Source: Microvirga splendida (lineage in GTDB: Bacteria; Pseudomonadota; Alphaproteobacteria; Rhizobiales; Beijerinckiaceae). From it: a DNA stretch of 64,000 nucleotides. Of the stretch, positions 33,716-43,110 are shown one piece after another. Both the position numbers and the translations under genes were made by a program. The stretch lies in NCBI RefSeq assembly GCF_016427565.1, contig NZ_JAELXT010000003.1, forward strand, positions 186,001-250,000, in the 5' to 3' direction. The notes beneath the pieces were generated by a model that saw only the letters and a list, made by a program, of their open reading frames with translations, was not told the origin of the DNA and ran no database searches. Position 1 is the first letter of the stretch, and the number at the start of each line of letters is the position of its first letter.

Positions 33716-35755
33716 ATGGCACCCAACGGCAGACCAGCTTCGGGCCCGCGATGCATCGCGATCGTCGGCCCGTTTCAGAGCGGCAAGACCACGCTTCTCG
33801 AGGCCATCCTGGAGCGGACCGGAACCGTCTCGCGGGCCGGGCGCGTGGCAAATGGGGACAGCGTAGGCGATGCGAGCGCCGAGGCCCGCGCCCATGCCAT
33901 GAGCATCGAGCCCAATGTGGCCAGCGTGAACTTTCTGGGCGAGAACCTGACCTTCGTCGACTGCCCCGGCTCCACGGAATTCCTGCACGAAATGCGCAAC
34001 ATCACGCCGGTCTGCGACGCGGCGATCGTCGTGTGCGAGGCGGACGAGCGCAAGATCCCGGCGCTCGAGATCATCCTGCGGGAGCTGGAGGAGGCGGACA
34101 TTCCGCGCTTCCTGTTCATCAACAAGATCGACACGGCCACGCAGCGCATCCGCGAGACGCTCGCGCTGCTGCAGCAGGCCTCCCGCACCCCGCTGCTCCT
34201 GCGCCAGATCCCGCTCTGGAAGGACGGGATCGCCGTGGGCTTCATCGATCTCGCCCTGGAGCGCGCCTTCATCTACCGCGAGCATGCGCCGAGCGAGGTC
34301 GTGGATCTTCCCGAAGGCGAACTGCCGCGGGAGAAGGAAGCGCGCTTCGCCATGCTGGAACGGCTCGCCGATTACGACGACGAGCTCATGGAGGAGCTGA
34401 TCTCCGAGATCGAGCCGCCGCGCGACCAGATCTTCGATGATCTTTCCAAAGAGCTGCGGGAGCGGCACGTGGTGCCGGCACTCATCGGTTCGGCCGAGCG
34501 CGGCAACGGCATCACGCGGCTTCTCAAGGCGCTGCGCCACGAGGCCCCGACCCTGTCCGAGACCCGGGCACGCCTCGGCATCGCCGAAGAGGGCGCGCCG
34601 CTGGCCCAGGCCGTGAAGACCCTGCACCAGGGGCAGGGCGGCAAGCTCTCCATCGCCCGCGTCATGCGCGGCACCTTCCATGAGGGCGACAACGTGGTGG
34701 GCTCCCGCGGCGGCGAGGCACGGGTCGGCAGCCTGCTGACGATGATCGGCACCACCACGACCCGCAAGGCGGAGGCCGTTGCCGGCGACACGGTCGGCTT
34801 CGGCCGGTTGGAGAACATCGCCACCGGCGACAGCTTCGCGGCCGGCAAGACGAGGCCCGAAGCCATCCTGTCGGTCGCGCCGCCCGAGCCGGTCTATGCC
34901 GTGGCCCTCAAGGTCAAGGACCGCAAGGACGACGTGCGCCTCTCGAGCGCGCTTTCGAAGATCACCGAGGAGGATCCCTCGCTGGTGGTCGAGACCCGGC
35001 CCGAGATGGGCGAGATCCGGCTGCACGGACAGGGCGAGATGCACCTGCGGGTGGCGGTCGAAAAGCTCGCCTCGCGCTTCCAGGTGGGGGTGGAGACCGC
35101 AAAGCCCAAGGTGGCCTATTGCGAGACGATCAAGCTGCCGGCGGCAGCCCGCGGGCGCCACCGCAAGCAGACCGGCGGCCATGGCCAGTTCGGCGACGTG
35201 ATGATCGAGATCAAGCCGTTGCCGCGCGGGGAGGGCTTCGCCTTCCAAGACCGGATCACCGGCGGCGTGGTGCCGCGCCAGTACATCCCGTCCGTGGAGA
35301 CCGGGGTGCGGGACGCGCTCAAGTGCGGTCCCCTCGGGTTCCCGGTGGTGGATCTCGCCGTGAGCCTGACGGACGGCTCGTATCATACGGTCGATTCCTC
35401 GGATGCGGCCTTCCAGGCCGCCGCCAGGCTGGCGCTGGCCGAGGCTCTGCCGAAGGCCAAGCCCGTGCTGCTGGAGCCGGTGCTGTCGGTGGAGATCACG
35501 ATTCCGTCCGAGGCGCTGTCCAAGGCCACGGCCCTGGTGACCGGCCGTCGCGGGCAGATCCTCGGTTATGACGAGCGGCCCGGATGGACCGGGTGGCAGG
35601 TCCTGAGCGCGACGATCCCCGAGTCTGAGATCGGCGATCTCATCGTGGAGCTGCGCTCCGCCACGGCCGGGGTCGGAACCTTCTCGACCCGGTTCGACCA
35701 CATGGCCGAACTCAGCGGCCGCCCGGCCGACATGGTGCTGCAGAAGGCCCATTGA
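33716..35755 (+). CDS. EF-G-like translational GTPase (EF-G2 type)
   Basis: 679 residues. The GTPase domain has G1 GPFQSGKT (18-25), G3 VDCPGSTEF (81-89) and G4 NKID (136-139). Domains II to V of EF-G follow (IARVMRGTFHEGDNVVGSRG; EDPSLVVETRPEMGEIRLHG; KVAYCETIKLPAAARGRHRK; EALSKATALVTGRRGQILGY). Canonical EF-G has DTPGH in G3, where the His activates GTP hydrolysis; here it is Ser. It is therefore a paralogue, not the housekeeping fusA product. Its role is unknown; proteins of this type are widespread in Alphaproteobacteria. The ATG has GGGAGGATGAAATCCT before it. It is a single gene. Confidence 0.88.
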   Translation: MAPNGRPASGPRCIAIVGPFQSGKTTLLEAILERTGTVSRAGRVANGDSVGDASAEARAHAMSIEPNVASVNFLGENLTFVDCPGSTEFLHEMRNITPVCDAAIVVCEADERKIPALEIILRELEEADIPRFLFINKIDTATQRIRETLALLQQASRTPLLLRQIPLWKDGIAVGFIDLALERAFIYREHAPSEVVDLPEGELPREKEARFAMLERLADYDDELMEELISEIEPPRDQIFDDLSKELRERHVVPALIGSAERGNGITRLLKALRHEAPTLSETRARLGIAEEGAPLAQAVKTLHQGQGGKLSIARVMRGTFHEGDNVVGSRGGEARVGSLLTMIGTTTTRKAEAVAGDTVGFGRLENIATGDSFAAGKTRPEAILSVAPPEPVYAVALKVKDRKDDVRLSSALSKITEEDPSLVVETRPEMGEIRLHGQGEMHLRVAVEKLASRFQVGVETAKPKVAYCETIKLPAAARGRHRKQTGGHGQFGDVMIEIKPLPRGEGFAFQDRITGGVVPRQYIPSVETGVRDALKCGPLGFPVVDLAVSLTDGSYHTVDSSDAAFQAAARLALAEALPKAKPVLLEPVLSVEITIPSEALSKATALVTGRRGQILGYDERPGWTGWQVLSATIPESEIGDLIVELRSATAGVGTFSTRFDHMAELSGRPADMVLQKAH

Positions 35756-35761
35756 GCCCTC

Positions 35762-35797
35762 TAGGCCTGAACGATCCCACAGGATGGTTCAGGCCTA
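35762..35797. promoter_or_regulatory. 11-bp perfect inverted repeat before the acyl-CoA ligase gene
   Basis: TAGGCCTGAAC (35762-35772) and GTTCAGGCCTA (35787-35797), loop of 14 bases, no T-run. It begins seven bases after the GTPase stop codon and lies about 100 bases before fadD. It could be a terminator stem or an operator. Confidence 0.5.
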
Positions 35798-35898
35798 AAC
35801 TATTCCCATCGACAAAAGATCTCTTCCGCGCCAAGTTACGCTTTGACGGAGACGCCATCTCCCATGAAGCAAACCTCGCCAAGAAGCGGAGGACGACG

Positions 35899-37635
35899 AT
35901 GAACGCCACGAACCCGGCGCCTGCCACCCCAGGCGCTCAGCATTCTTCTGCAGCCCGCCCCTGGCTCAAATCCTATCCGGCCAGCGTTCCGCCCGTGATC
36001 GACGAGGCCGGGATCGGCACGGTCAACGACATCTTCCGCAATGCGCTCGCCAAGTACCCGAACCGGCCGGCCGCCGAGAGCTTCGGCAAGCGCGTGACCT
36101 ATGGCGCTCTCGGGCGCGATGCGGATGCGGTGGCCTCCTGGCTCCAGGGCCAGGGGCTGAAGAAGGGCGACCGGGTTGCCATCATGCTGCCGAACGTCAT
36201 GGCCTTCCCGGCGATCCTGTTCGGGATCCTGCTGGCCGGCGGCACGGTGGTGAACGTCAACCCGCTCTACACCCCGCGGGAGCTGACCTATCAGCTCAAC
36301 GATTCCGGCGCCCGCTTCCTGTTCGTGCTCGAAAACTTCGGCACCACGGTCCAGGAATCCCTGCCGGACATCAAGCTGGAGCGGGTCGTCGTGGTGACGC
36401 CGGGCGATCTGCTCGGCCTGAAGGGCGCGATCATCAATCTCGTCTCGCGCCGCGTGAAGAAGGCGGTCAAGCCGTTCAGCCTGCCGCAGGCGGTGACCTT
36501 CAAGGCCGTCATGGCGGAGGGGGCACGGACGAAGCCGCAGCCGGTCACCGTCTCGCCGGACGACGTGGCCTTCCTGCAGTACACGGGGGGCACGACCGGC
36601 GTTGCGAAGGGCGCCACGCTGCTCCACCGCAACGTGGTGGCCAATGTGCTGCAATGCGAGGCCTGGATGCTTCCCTTCTTCGGGACGCGCGAGGATCATC
36701 TCATGGTCACCGCGCTGCCGCTCTACCACATCTTCGCCCTCACGGTCTGCGGGCTCCTGATGGCGAGGATCGGCGGCTGCCAGCTGCTGATCGCCAACCC
36801 GCGCGACATCCCCGGCTTCGTCAAGACTTTGCAGAAGAGCCGCATCACGCTCATGTCCGGCCTCAACACCCTCTACAACGCCCTGGCGCATGCGCCGGGC
36901 ATCGAGAAGGTGGACTTCTCCCAGATGGTCTTTGCCGTCTCGGGCGGCATGGCAACCCAGGAAGCCGTGGCCAAGAAGTGGAAGGAGATCACCGGGCGGC
37001 CCATCGTCGAAGGATACGGCCTCTCGGAAACATCGCCGGTCGTCTGCGCCAACCGCCTCGATATCGAGGACTTCACCGGCACGATCGGCTATCCCCTGCC
37101 GTCGACGGACGTGACCGTGCGCGGCAGCGACGGCGCGGTCCTGCCCAATGGCGAACGGGGCGAGCTGTGCGTGAAGGGTCCGCAGGTGATGGCGGGCTAC
37201 TGGCAAAGGCCTGACGAGACCGCGAAGGTCATGACCCCGGACGGATGGTTCCGCACCGGCGACGTGGCGATCATCCTGCCCGACGGTCAGATCAAGATCG
37301 TGGACCGCATGAAGGACATGGTCCTCGTCTCCGGCTTCAACGTCTATCCGAACGAGGTCGAGGACGTGCTCGCCAACCATCCGGGCGTCATGGAATCCGC
37401 CGTCATCGGCTTGCCGGACGAGCATTCGGGTGAGGCGGTGGTGGCCTATGTGGTCCGCAAGGATCCGAACCTCACGGCCGACGAGCTGCGCCAGTTCTGC
37501 CGCGAGAACATGACGGGCTACAAGGTGCCGCGCCGTATCGAGTTCCGCGAGACCCTGCCGAAGACCAACGTGGGCAAGGTCCTGCGCCGGGCGCTCAAGG
37601 AGGAAGCGGAGCAGTCCCACATCCGCTGGAGCTGA
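35899..37635 (+). CDS. fadD: Long-chain fatty-acid--CoA ligase
   Basis: 578 residues. The adenylate-forming motifs are complete: FLQYTGGTTGVAKGATLLHR (P-loop, A3), EGYGLSETSPVV (A5), GWFRTGDVAIILPDGQIKIV (A7) and RMKDMVLVSGFNVYPNEVED (A8 hinge), with the catalytic Lys in LPKTNVGKVLRRALK. The FadD linker region is present. It activates fatty acids to acyl-CoA at the inner membrane for degradation or lipid synthesis. The ATG at 35899 has GCGGAGGACGACG before it; a frame from 35752 would add 49 residues of no similarity. It is a single gene preceded by an inverted repeat. Confidence 0.94.
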   Translation: MNATNPAPATPGAQHSSAARPWLKSYPASVPPVIDEAGIGTVNDIFRNALAKYPNRPAAESFGKRVTYGALGRDADAVASWLQGQGLKKGDRVAIMLPNVMAFPAILFGILLAGGTVVNVNPLYTPRELTYQLNDSGARFLFVLENFGTTVQESLPDIKLERVVVVTPGDLLGLKGAIINLVSRRVKKAVKPFSLPQAVTFKAVMAEGARTKPQPVTVSPDDVAFLQYTGGTTGVAKGATLLHRNVVANVLQCEAWMLPFFGTREDHLMVTALPLYHIFALTVCGLLMARIGGCQLLIANPRDIPGFVKTLQKSRITLMSGLNTLYNALAHAPGIEKVDFSQMVFAVSGGMATQEAVAKKWKEITGRPIVEGYGLSETSPVVCANRLDIEDFTGTIGYPLPSTDVTVRGSDGAVLPNGERGELCVKGPQVMAGYWQRPDETAKVMTPDGWFRTGDVAIILPDGQIKIVDRMKDMVLVSGFNVYPNEVEDVLANHPGVMESAVIGLPDEHSGEAVVAYVVRKDPNLTADELRQFCRENMTGYKVPRRIEFRETLPKTNVGKVLRRALKEEAEQSHIRWS

Positions 37636-37646
37636 CTTCGGTCAGC

Positions 37647-37691
37647 GCATCGTGTTGACCCAAAGGTGGAAAGCGCCTTTGGGTCTGATGC
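37647..37691. repeat. Palindrome of the GCATCGGACCC family
   Basis: Outer GCATC/GATGC, inner GACCCAAAGG (37657-37666) and CCTTTGGGTC (37676-37685). It follows the fadD stop codon by about 10 bases and may also end transcription. Confidence 0.7.
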
Positions 37692-37712
37692 TCCAGGCCC
37701 TAAAAGAAAAAA

Positions 37713-37731
37713 GCCGGGCCAAAGGCCCGGC
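37713..37731 (-). terminator. Rho-independent terminator for the LysR gene
   Basis: Stem GCCGGGCC/GGCCCGGC with an AAA/TTT loop. On the minus strand it is followed by TTTTTTCTTTT. It is about 230 bases after the lysR stop codon; the distance is long but no other terminator is visible. Confidence 0.6.
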
Positions 37732-37963
37732 AAAAGTAGAGGTCCGACAAATAAGTCAAAACCTTCCAGAGGGAACGGCCGACACGGCAGCGCCGGGAGG
37801 AAGAAAGCACTGCCGCGTTGAAATCAGCCACCGCTCATATCGACTGCATCATGCCTCTTTGCAATGCAGCATGCCTCATGAAAGGGCTGCAAATAACGCA
37901 TGGCTTTCGTCACATGAGTGACAAAGTCCGGGAAGCCATCGAGCTTGGCTTTGGATTCGGGCT

Positions 37964-38854
37964 TCAGAACGTCCAGCGCTGGGCCTTGGAGATCAGGAAG
38001 TCACGGAAGGCCTGAACGCGCGCAACGGAGCGCATCTCCTCCGCATAGACCAGATAGCTGTCGAGGGAGGGCATCTCCACGTCGCGCAGGATCTGGATCA
38101 GGTCCGGATTGCCCACCACAGCGTAGTCCGGCAGCACGGCGATGCCGGCGCCGGTCTCGACGGCGAGCTTCAGGGCCGTGATGTTGTTGACCACGTAATG
38201 ATACTGGCGCGGCTCGCGCCCCTCGCGCCCGGCGGTGGCAAGCCAGTGCACGGCCATGAGATAGGACGGCTGGTGACCGCCGAAGGACACGATCCGGTGC
38301 TCGTCCAACTCCTCCAGGGTCTTGGGCTCGCCGAACCGCTTGATGTAGTCGGCCGACGCGTAGACGTGGAAGTGAATGGTGAAGAGGCGGCGCTGGATCA
38401 GGTCGGGCTGGGCCGGGCGGCGCAGGCGGATGGCAACGTCCGCCTCGCGCATGGCGAGATCCAGCTCCTCGTTGGAGAGGATCAGTTCGACCCGCACATC
38501 CGGGTAGAGGTCGAGAAACTCCGCGATGCGCTGGGCGAGCCAGATGGAGCCTAGGCCGACGGTCGTCGTCACCTTCAGCTCGCCCGACGGGCGCTCGCTG
38601 GTCTCGACGAGGCGGGCCTTGGTGGTCTCAAGCCGCATGCGCATGTCGCGGGCGGCCCGGAACAGCAGGTCGCCCTGCTCGGTGAGGATCAGGCCTCTGG
38701 CATGGCGGTGGAAGAGGGGCGCCTTCAGTTCGCGCTCGAGGGCGCTGATCTGTCGGCTGACGGCGGACTGGCTCAGGCCCAGATCGTCACCGGCTCGCGT
38801 GAAGCTGCCCGCTTCGGCGACGGTGTAGAAAATCCGGATCTTGTCCCAGTCCAC
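37964..38854 (-). CDS. LysR-family transcriptional regulator
   Basis: 296 residues. The N-terminal HTH is WDKIRIFYTVAEAGSFTRAG, DDLGLSQSAVSRQISALERE, followed by LKAPLFHRHARGLILTEQGD. The effector domain includes LKVTTTVGLGSIWLAQRIAE, LSNEELDLAMREADVAIRLR and NNITALKLAVETGAGIAVLP. I prefer a GTG start at 38854 because AAGGGGAATGCC precedes it and the family N-terminus begins there; the longer frame from 38986 crosses a palindromic repeat. In related genomes a LysR gene of this type lies downstream of trxB, and here the trxB remnant is found 220 bases upstream. Confidence 0.9.
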   Translation of the reverse strand: MDWDKIRIFYTVAEAGSFTRAGDDLGLSQSAVSRQISALERELKAPLFHRHARGLILTEQGDLLFRAARDMRMRLETTKARLVETSERPSGELKVTTTVGLGSIWLAQRIAEFLDLYPDVRVELILSNEELDLAMREADVAIRLRRPAQPDLIQRRLFTIHFHVYASADYIKRFGEPKTLEELDEHRIVSFGGHQPSYLMAVHWLATAGREGREPRQYHYVVNNITALKLAVETGAGIAVLPDYAVVGNPDLIQILRDVEMPSLDSYLVYAEEMRSVARVQAFRDFLISKAQRWTF

Positions 38855-38876
38855 GGCATTCCCCTTGCGCCTTGTG

Positions 38877-38918
38877 CATCGTGCGGAAAAGTGGGTCCGT
38901 TTTCCGCTCGAACGATGC
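38877..38918. repeat. Palindrome of the GCATCGT/CGGAAAA type
   Basis: GCATCGT (38877-38883) with ACGATGC (38912-38918), inner CGGAAAA (38884-38890) with TTTTCCG (38900-38906). It lies just upstream of lysR. Confidence 0.75.
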
Positions 38919-38945
38919 GCCGGCCAAGAGAAGGTGCACCGGAAT

Positions 38946-38982
38946 GAATCCCAAGAGTGGTGTCCACTTTTGGGTCCGATGC
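38946..38982. repeat. Degenerate palindrome, CCCAAGAGTGG/CCACTTTTGGG
   Basis: Imperfect stem 38950-38960 with 38964-38974, followed by TCCGATGC. It belongs to the same family as 23992-24045 and follows the previous element by about 30 bases. Confidence 0.7.
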
Positions 38983-39076
38983 TCATGCTCCAGACGCAAG
39001 GCGACCTTATCTCTTATGAGCCGCGAGCCCGACGCAACAGGAAATCGGCCCGAAGACTAACCAGTTGTTAACAAAT

Positions 39077-39717
<641 letters not shown>

Positions 39718-42700
39718 TCAAGCGTTCATACCCTCATAGAGCTTTGAGCGGATGACATCTCCGACCCTCCCTAGGGTAGAGTGATCCACGACCGTAATCT
39801 CATGGACCCTAGCGATCGCATGACCTGATGGCTCCACCGAGCCATTTGTGACGAGGACCATGGACGGGTTTTTAATCGGGTAGCGCTCTCTGGCCCGCAG
39901 CACGTCGATGACCTCTCGTTCGCTGACGCGTCCAAGTTTGCCACTTGAGCGGTGCTTCACTTGGACGATAGCACCACGATCCCTTTGTGTTGGCGAGTGA
40001 ACGATCATGTCTGCCCCGGCGTCACCGCTGGAGGGTGTCCGATTAGCGACGAAGCCAGCTTCAATAATGCGCTCCAGCGTCCACTCCTCGAAGCGCTTCC
40101 AGTCCATGTTCGCGACGTCGTCCTCGATCGGGGACTCACCGAAGACTGAGGTATGGAGGTTAGCCAGCTCCGCTGGATCGAACTGCACAGGGACGATGAC
40201 GTCCTTGCTCCGGCTCCTCTTGAGTTCCAGCAGGCGGTCCAGGACGGCGTCGTAGGACCGCGCGCTCAGTTCGGGATGTTCGGCGATCGGGATCCAGACC
40301 GTGACATCCTTCTCCTGTCCGATACGGTAGGCCCGGTCGGTGCACTGATCCTCGACCGCTGGGTTCCACCATCGGTTCAGGTGGATCACGTGATTAGCCG
40401 CATGCAGCGTCAGGCCGAACCCGGCTGCCCTTGGTGCCAGCATCAGGACCTCGAAGCCGCGCCGCTTCTGGAAGCCCCGACGGATGGAGTCGCGCACCTC
40501 GCCCTTCGTCTCTCCGTTGATGACGTGCGGGAGGTGTTGGAGCCTGTAGCGGTACTTGATCAGTTCTGCCAGGACGGCTTGCGCCCGCCTCAGGTCGATG
40601 AACACCAGCGCTTTCTCGTCACGCGCCCTGATATCGTCTAAGATACGGAAGAGCACCTTGAACCGTGCCGACATGTTGATGAAGTCGTCGACGGATTTCT
40701 CGTCCCGGAAGTCGATCGAAGCCTGCAAGTTCGGGTGTAACGAGATGTTTCGGATTGCTTGAAGCGCGACGAGCGCCCCTCCAGCTCCGCGGGCTTGCAA
40801 CTCCAGCGCCTTCGAATACGCGACCGCCTGTACTTGCGGCATTGTCTCCCTTGCGGACTTGAACCGCTTGGGCGGCAGCTCTGCAACCTCGTCCTTCATC
40901 CGCCTCAGCATCAATTGAGGAACGACGATGTTGTTGTCGGTCGTGGGTTCCGTGAGGAGCCGCTTGATCTCCGAAAGGTCGGCGTCCTTGTCTGCCGCGA
41001 ACTTCTTCTTGAACTCGGCGGCGCTGTACCCAAGCCGTCCGGGCCAGGCAATGTCCATCAGGGTCCAGAGGTCCATCAGGCCGTTCTCGACGGGCGTGCC
41101 CGTCATAAGGATGCGCAGCGCGGAGGCCTTTTGCGCCCGGGCTGCCTCCGTCACCATCGCGCCGCTTTCCTTGACTTTCTGGGCCTCGTCGAAGGTGACG
41201 ACCTCGAAGGTCACGCGAGCCAGAGAGATCTGGTAATCGCGAAGAGTCTCGTAGGTGGTGAGCACCCAGTCGTGCCCCTTGATTTTCTCTAGGTCGAGAG
41301 TCGCCACGCCGACCTTGATGTCGCGTTTATCCCCTTGCGCGAGCTTGTGCTCCTTGAGGCTCCGGAACTGCTTGAGGCTCTGGCCATACAGCATGGCGGG
41401 CCTGCCCAGCCCGTCCTCGCCGATGTGCATCTCAACCTCTTCGAGCCAGTTGCCGAGAAGAGATTTCGGAGCGACGATCATGAACAGCGGATCGCCGCCG
41501 TTCTTGCGCCGCTCCTCCAGTCGGTGGCGGAGCCACTTGAGGAAAGCCAGAACCTGGAACGTCTTCCCGAGGCCCATGTCGTCGGCCATCAGGAGGCCGC
41601 GCATGCCGGCGAGATATCCGCGGCGCATCCAGGTGATGCCTTCCGCCTGGTGTTTCTTCGGCTCATTCCTGAGGTCGAGCTCTTCTTTGATCTCCTCGCC
41701 GCGCGGCGCAGCTCGGTCCTCGACATAGGTCAACTCCTCCACGTTCCCCTTCGGCTTCACGTAGAAGTAGTGCGGAGGGCGTTTCGGCTCGGGCTTTTTT
41801 CCTTCAGGTAAGGGATCATCCGTCGGGGGCTCGACGGGAGATGAATCGGAAGGGTGCTGCACGACCGGGATTCTCATGACCTGGTCAATCATCTGCGGTC
41901 CAATGCGGTAGACCTCGCCGCCGATCGTGACCGTCGGCTCCCCGTCGATGATCGCCTGCTTGATCAGGCCGACGATCCTCTCGGCCTCCTTGCCCGGAAT
42001 AGCGATGTCTCGGCCATCTTCGTCGCGGATGATGAACGTGGACGCCTCGGGATCGGGAAACCATTCGTGATCCCCGTCGCCGCCACCGAGCTTGTTGCCA
42101 CCCTCCCAGACGCTGACGCCGATCACGCGCTCTGAGAACTCGACGACAGAGCCGTCCGACCCTACAGCCTCGAGTGCTGGCAGGAGGAAGGACATCGTGT
42201 CCCCGAAAAATTCCTCCTTGGTCTTCCGGTCGGCTTTTCCAACCTTCCGAACCACCTCAAGCGCCGCCCGGACGCCGGGATCAAGGACGACATAGGTGTT
42301 CGAGGACAGGACGTAGCTGGGGCGGGCTTCCTCGTTACCGGACAGCCAGGCCTCGTTCATACGCCTGTTGAACCGCTCCCCCTCGAACTTGCTCAGTAAG
42401 GGCACTCTGCGCGGAGCGGTGTCCTCCGTTTCACCAGGGATGTCGCCGAGCAACTCGGGATGGAAGACGTATCCGTCATCGCCCATCTCCGTCCGGATGC
42501 CCAGGGCTGTGGCCTGGTAGATGACCATGTTCTTGAGGTTGCCCGGGGCGATGGTTTGGTCGGTCAGTTCCATCAGGAGCCGCTGGACGACGGCGAAGCG
42601 CCTCATGCGCTCGTTCACGTCGACGGCGGCGTTCGTCGCGTCGACGGCGCCCGCAAGCGACCGGAGAGGATCGCGCAGCAAGAAGTTCCTCTTGCCCGTT

Positions 42701-43110
42701 CTGAGGAGCGTGCCGCTCCGCGTGACGGCCGGCACGGCCAGGTAATCGGCGCCGAGCCACTGGAGGTCGATGCTCCCGGAGGGATCGCTGATCGGCTTGG
42801 CGGACGAGATGCTCAGTCGGAACGGGCAGACCGCGGGAAGGCCGATGTCTTCGAGTTCCCCGGGGGGCACTTCCCACGACGCGATCACGTCCTCTGACAC
42901 CACCATTTCTTCGTTGGTCAAGTGCACGCCCTGCTGGCTGAGCAGGCCGCGCAGGAGCCGGACCGCCTCGGCCTCTTCGCCCGTTGCCTCCTCCCAGGTG
43001 TCTGGCGGGATAACAGTGCCGGAACCGATGCCGAACTTGGGTGCTTTGATGCATCGGAAGGCCCAATTTCCGTCCCGGTGTGTCGCGGTGATCGTGTATC
43101 GCCTAGCCAT
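39718..43110 (-). CDS. zorD: Zorya type I ZorD: SNF2-like helicase with C-terminal Mrr-like nuclease domain
   Basis: 1130 residues. The first 480 residues are family-specific. The SNF2 core has Walker A in ADDMGLGKTFQV (511-517), a DEAQ box (VVTFDEAQKV, 641-644), MTGTPVENG and the motif V-VI region HLNRWWNPAVEDQCTDRAYR. Residues about 1010-1120 form a Mrr-type restriction endonuclease fold with SGDAGADMIV and AIVQVKHRSS (D...QxK). In Zorya type I, ZorD is recruited to degrade invading phage DNA after ZorAB sense it. It overlaps zorC by eight bases and is last in the operon. Confidence 0.9.
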   Translation of the reverse strand: MARRYTITATHRDGNWAFRCIKAPKFGIGSGTVIPPDTWEEATGEEAEAVRLLRGLLSQQGVHLTNEEMVVSEDVIASWEVPPGELEDIGLPAVCPFRLSISSAKPISDPSGSIDLQWLGADYLAVPAVTRSGTLLRTGKRNFLLRDPLRSLAGAVDATNAAVDVNERMRRFAVVQRLLMELTDQTIAPGNLKNMVIYQATALGIRTEMGDDGYVFHPELLGDIPGETEDTAPRRVPLLSKFEGERFNRRMNEAWLSGNEEARPSYVLSSNTYVVLDPGVRAALEVVRKVGKADRKTKEEFFGDTMSFLLPALEAVGSDGSVVEFSERVIGVSVWEGGNKLGGGDGDHEWFPDPEASTFIIRDEDGRDIAIPGKEAERIVGLIKQAIIDGEPTVTIGGEVYRIGPQMIDQVMRIPVVQHPSDSSPVEPPTDDPLPEGKKPEPKRPPHYFYVKPKGNVEELTYVEDRAAPRGEEIKEELDLRNEPKKHQAEGITWMRRGYLAGMRGLLMADDMGLGKTFQVLAFLKWLRHRLEERRKNGGDPLFMIVAPKSLLGNWLEEVEMHIGEDGLGRPAMLYGQSLKQFRSLKEHKLAQGDKRDIKVGVATLDLEKIKGHDWVLTTYETLRDYQISLARVTFEVVTFDEAQKVKESGAMVTEAARAQKASALRILMTGTPVENGLMDLWTLMDIAWPGRLGYSAAEFKKKFAADKDADLSEIKRLLTEPTTDNNIVVPQLMLRRMKDEVAELPPKRFKSARETMPQVQAVAYSKALELQARGAGGALVALQAIRNISLHPNLQASIDFRDEKSVDDFINMSARFKVLFRILDDIRARDEKALVFIDLRRAQAVLAELIKYRYRLQHLPHVINGETKGEVRDSIRRGFQKRRGFEVLMLAPRAAGFGLTLHAANHVIHLNRWWNPAVEDQCTDRAYRIGQEKDVTVWIPIAEHPELSARSYDAVLDRLLELKRSRSKDVIVPVQFDPAELANLHTSVFGESPIEDDVANMDWKRFEEWTLERIIEAGFVANRTPSSGDAGADMIVHSPTQRDRGAIVQVKHRSSGKLGRVSEREVIDVLRARERYPIKNPSMVLVTNGSVEPSGHAIARVHEITVVDHSTLGRVGDVIRSKLYEGMNA

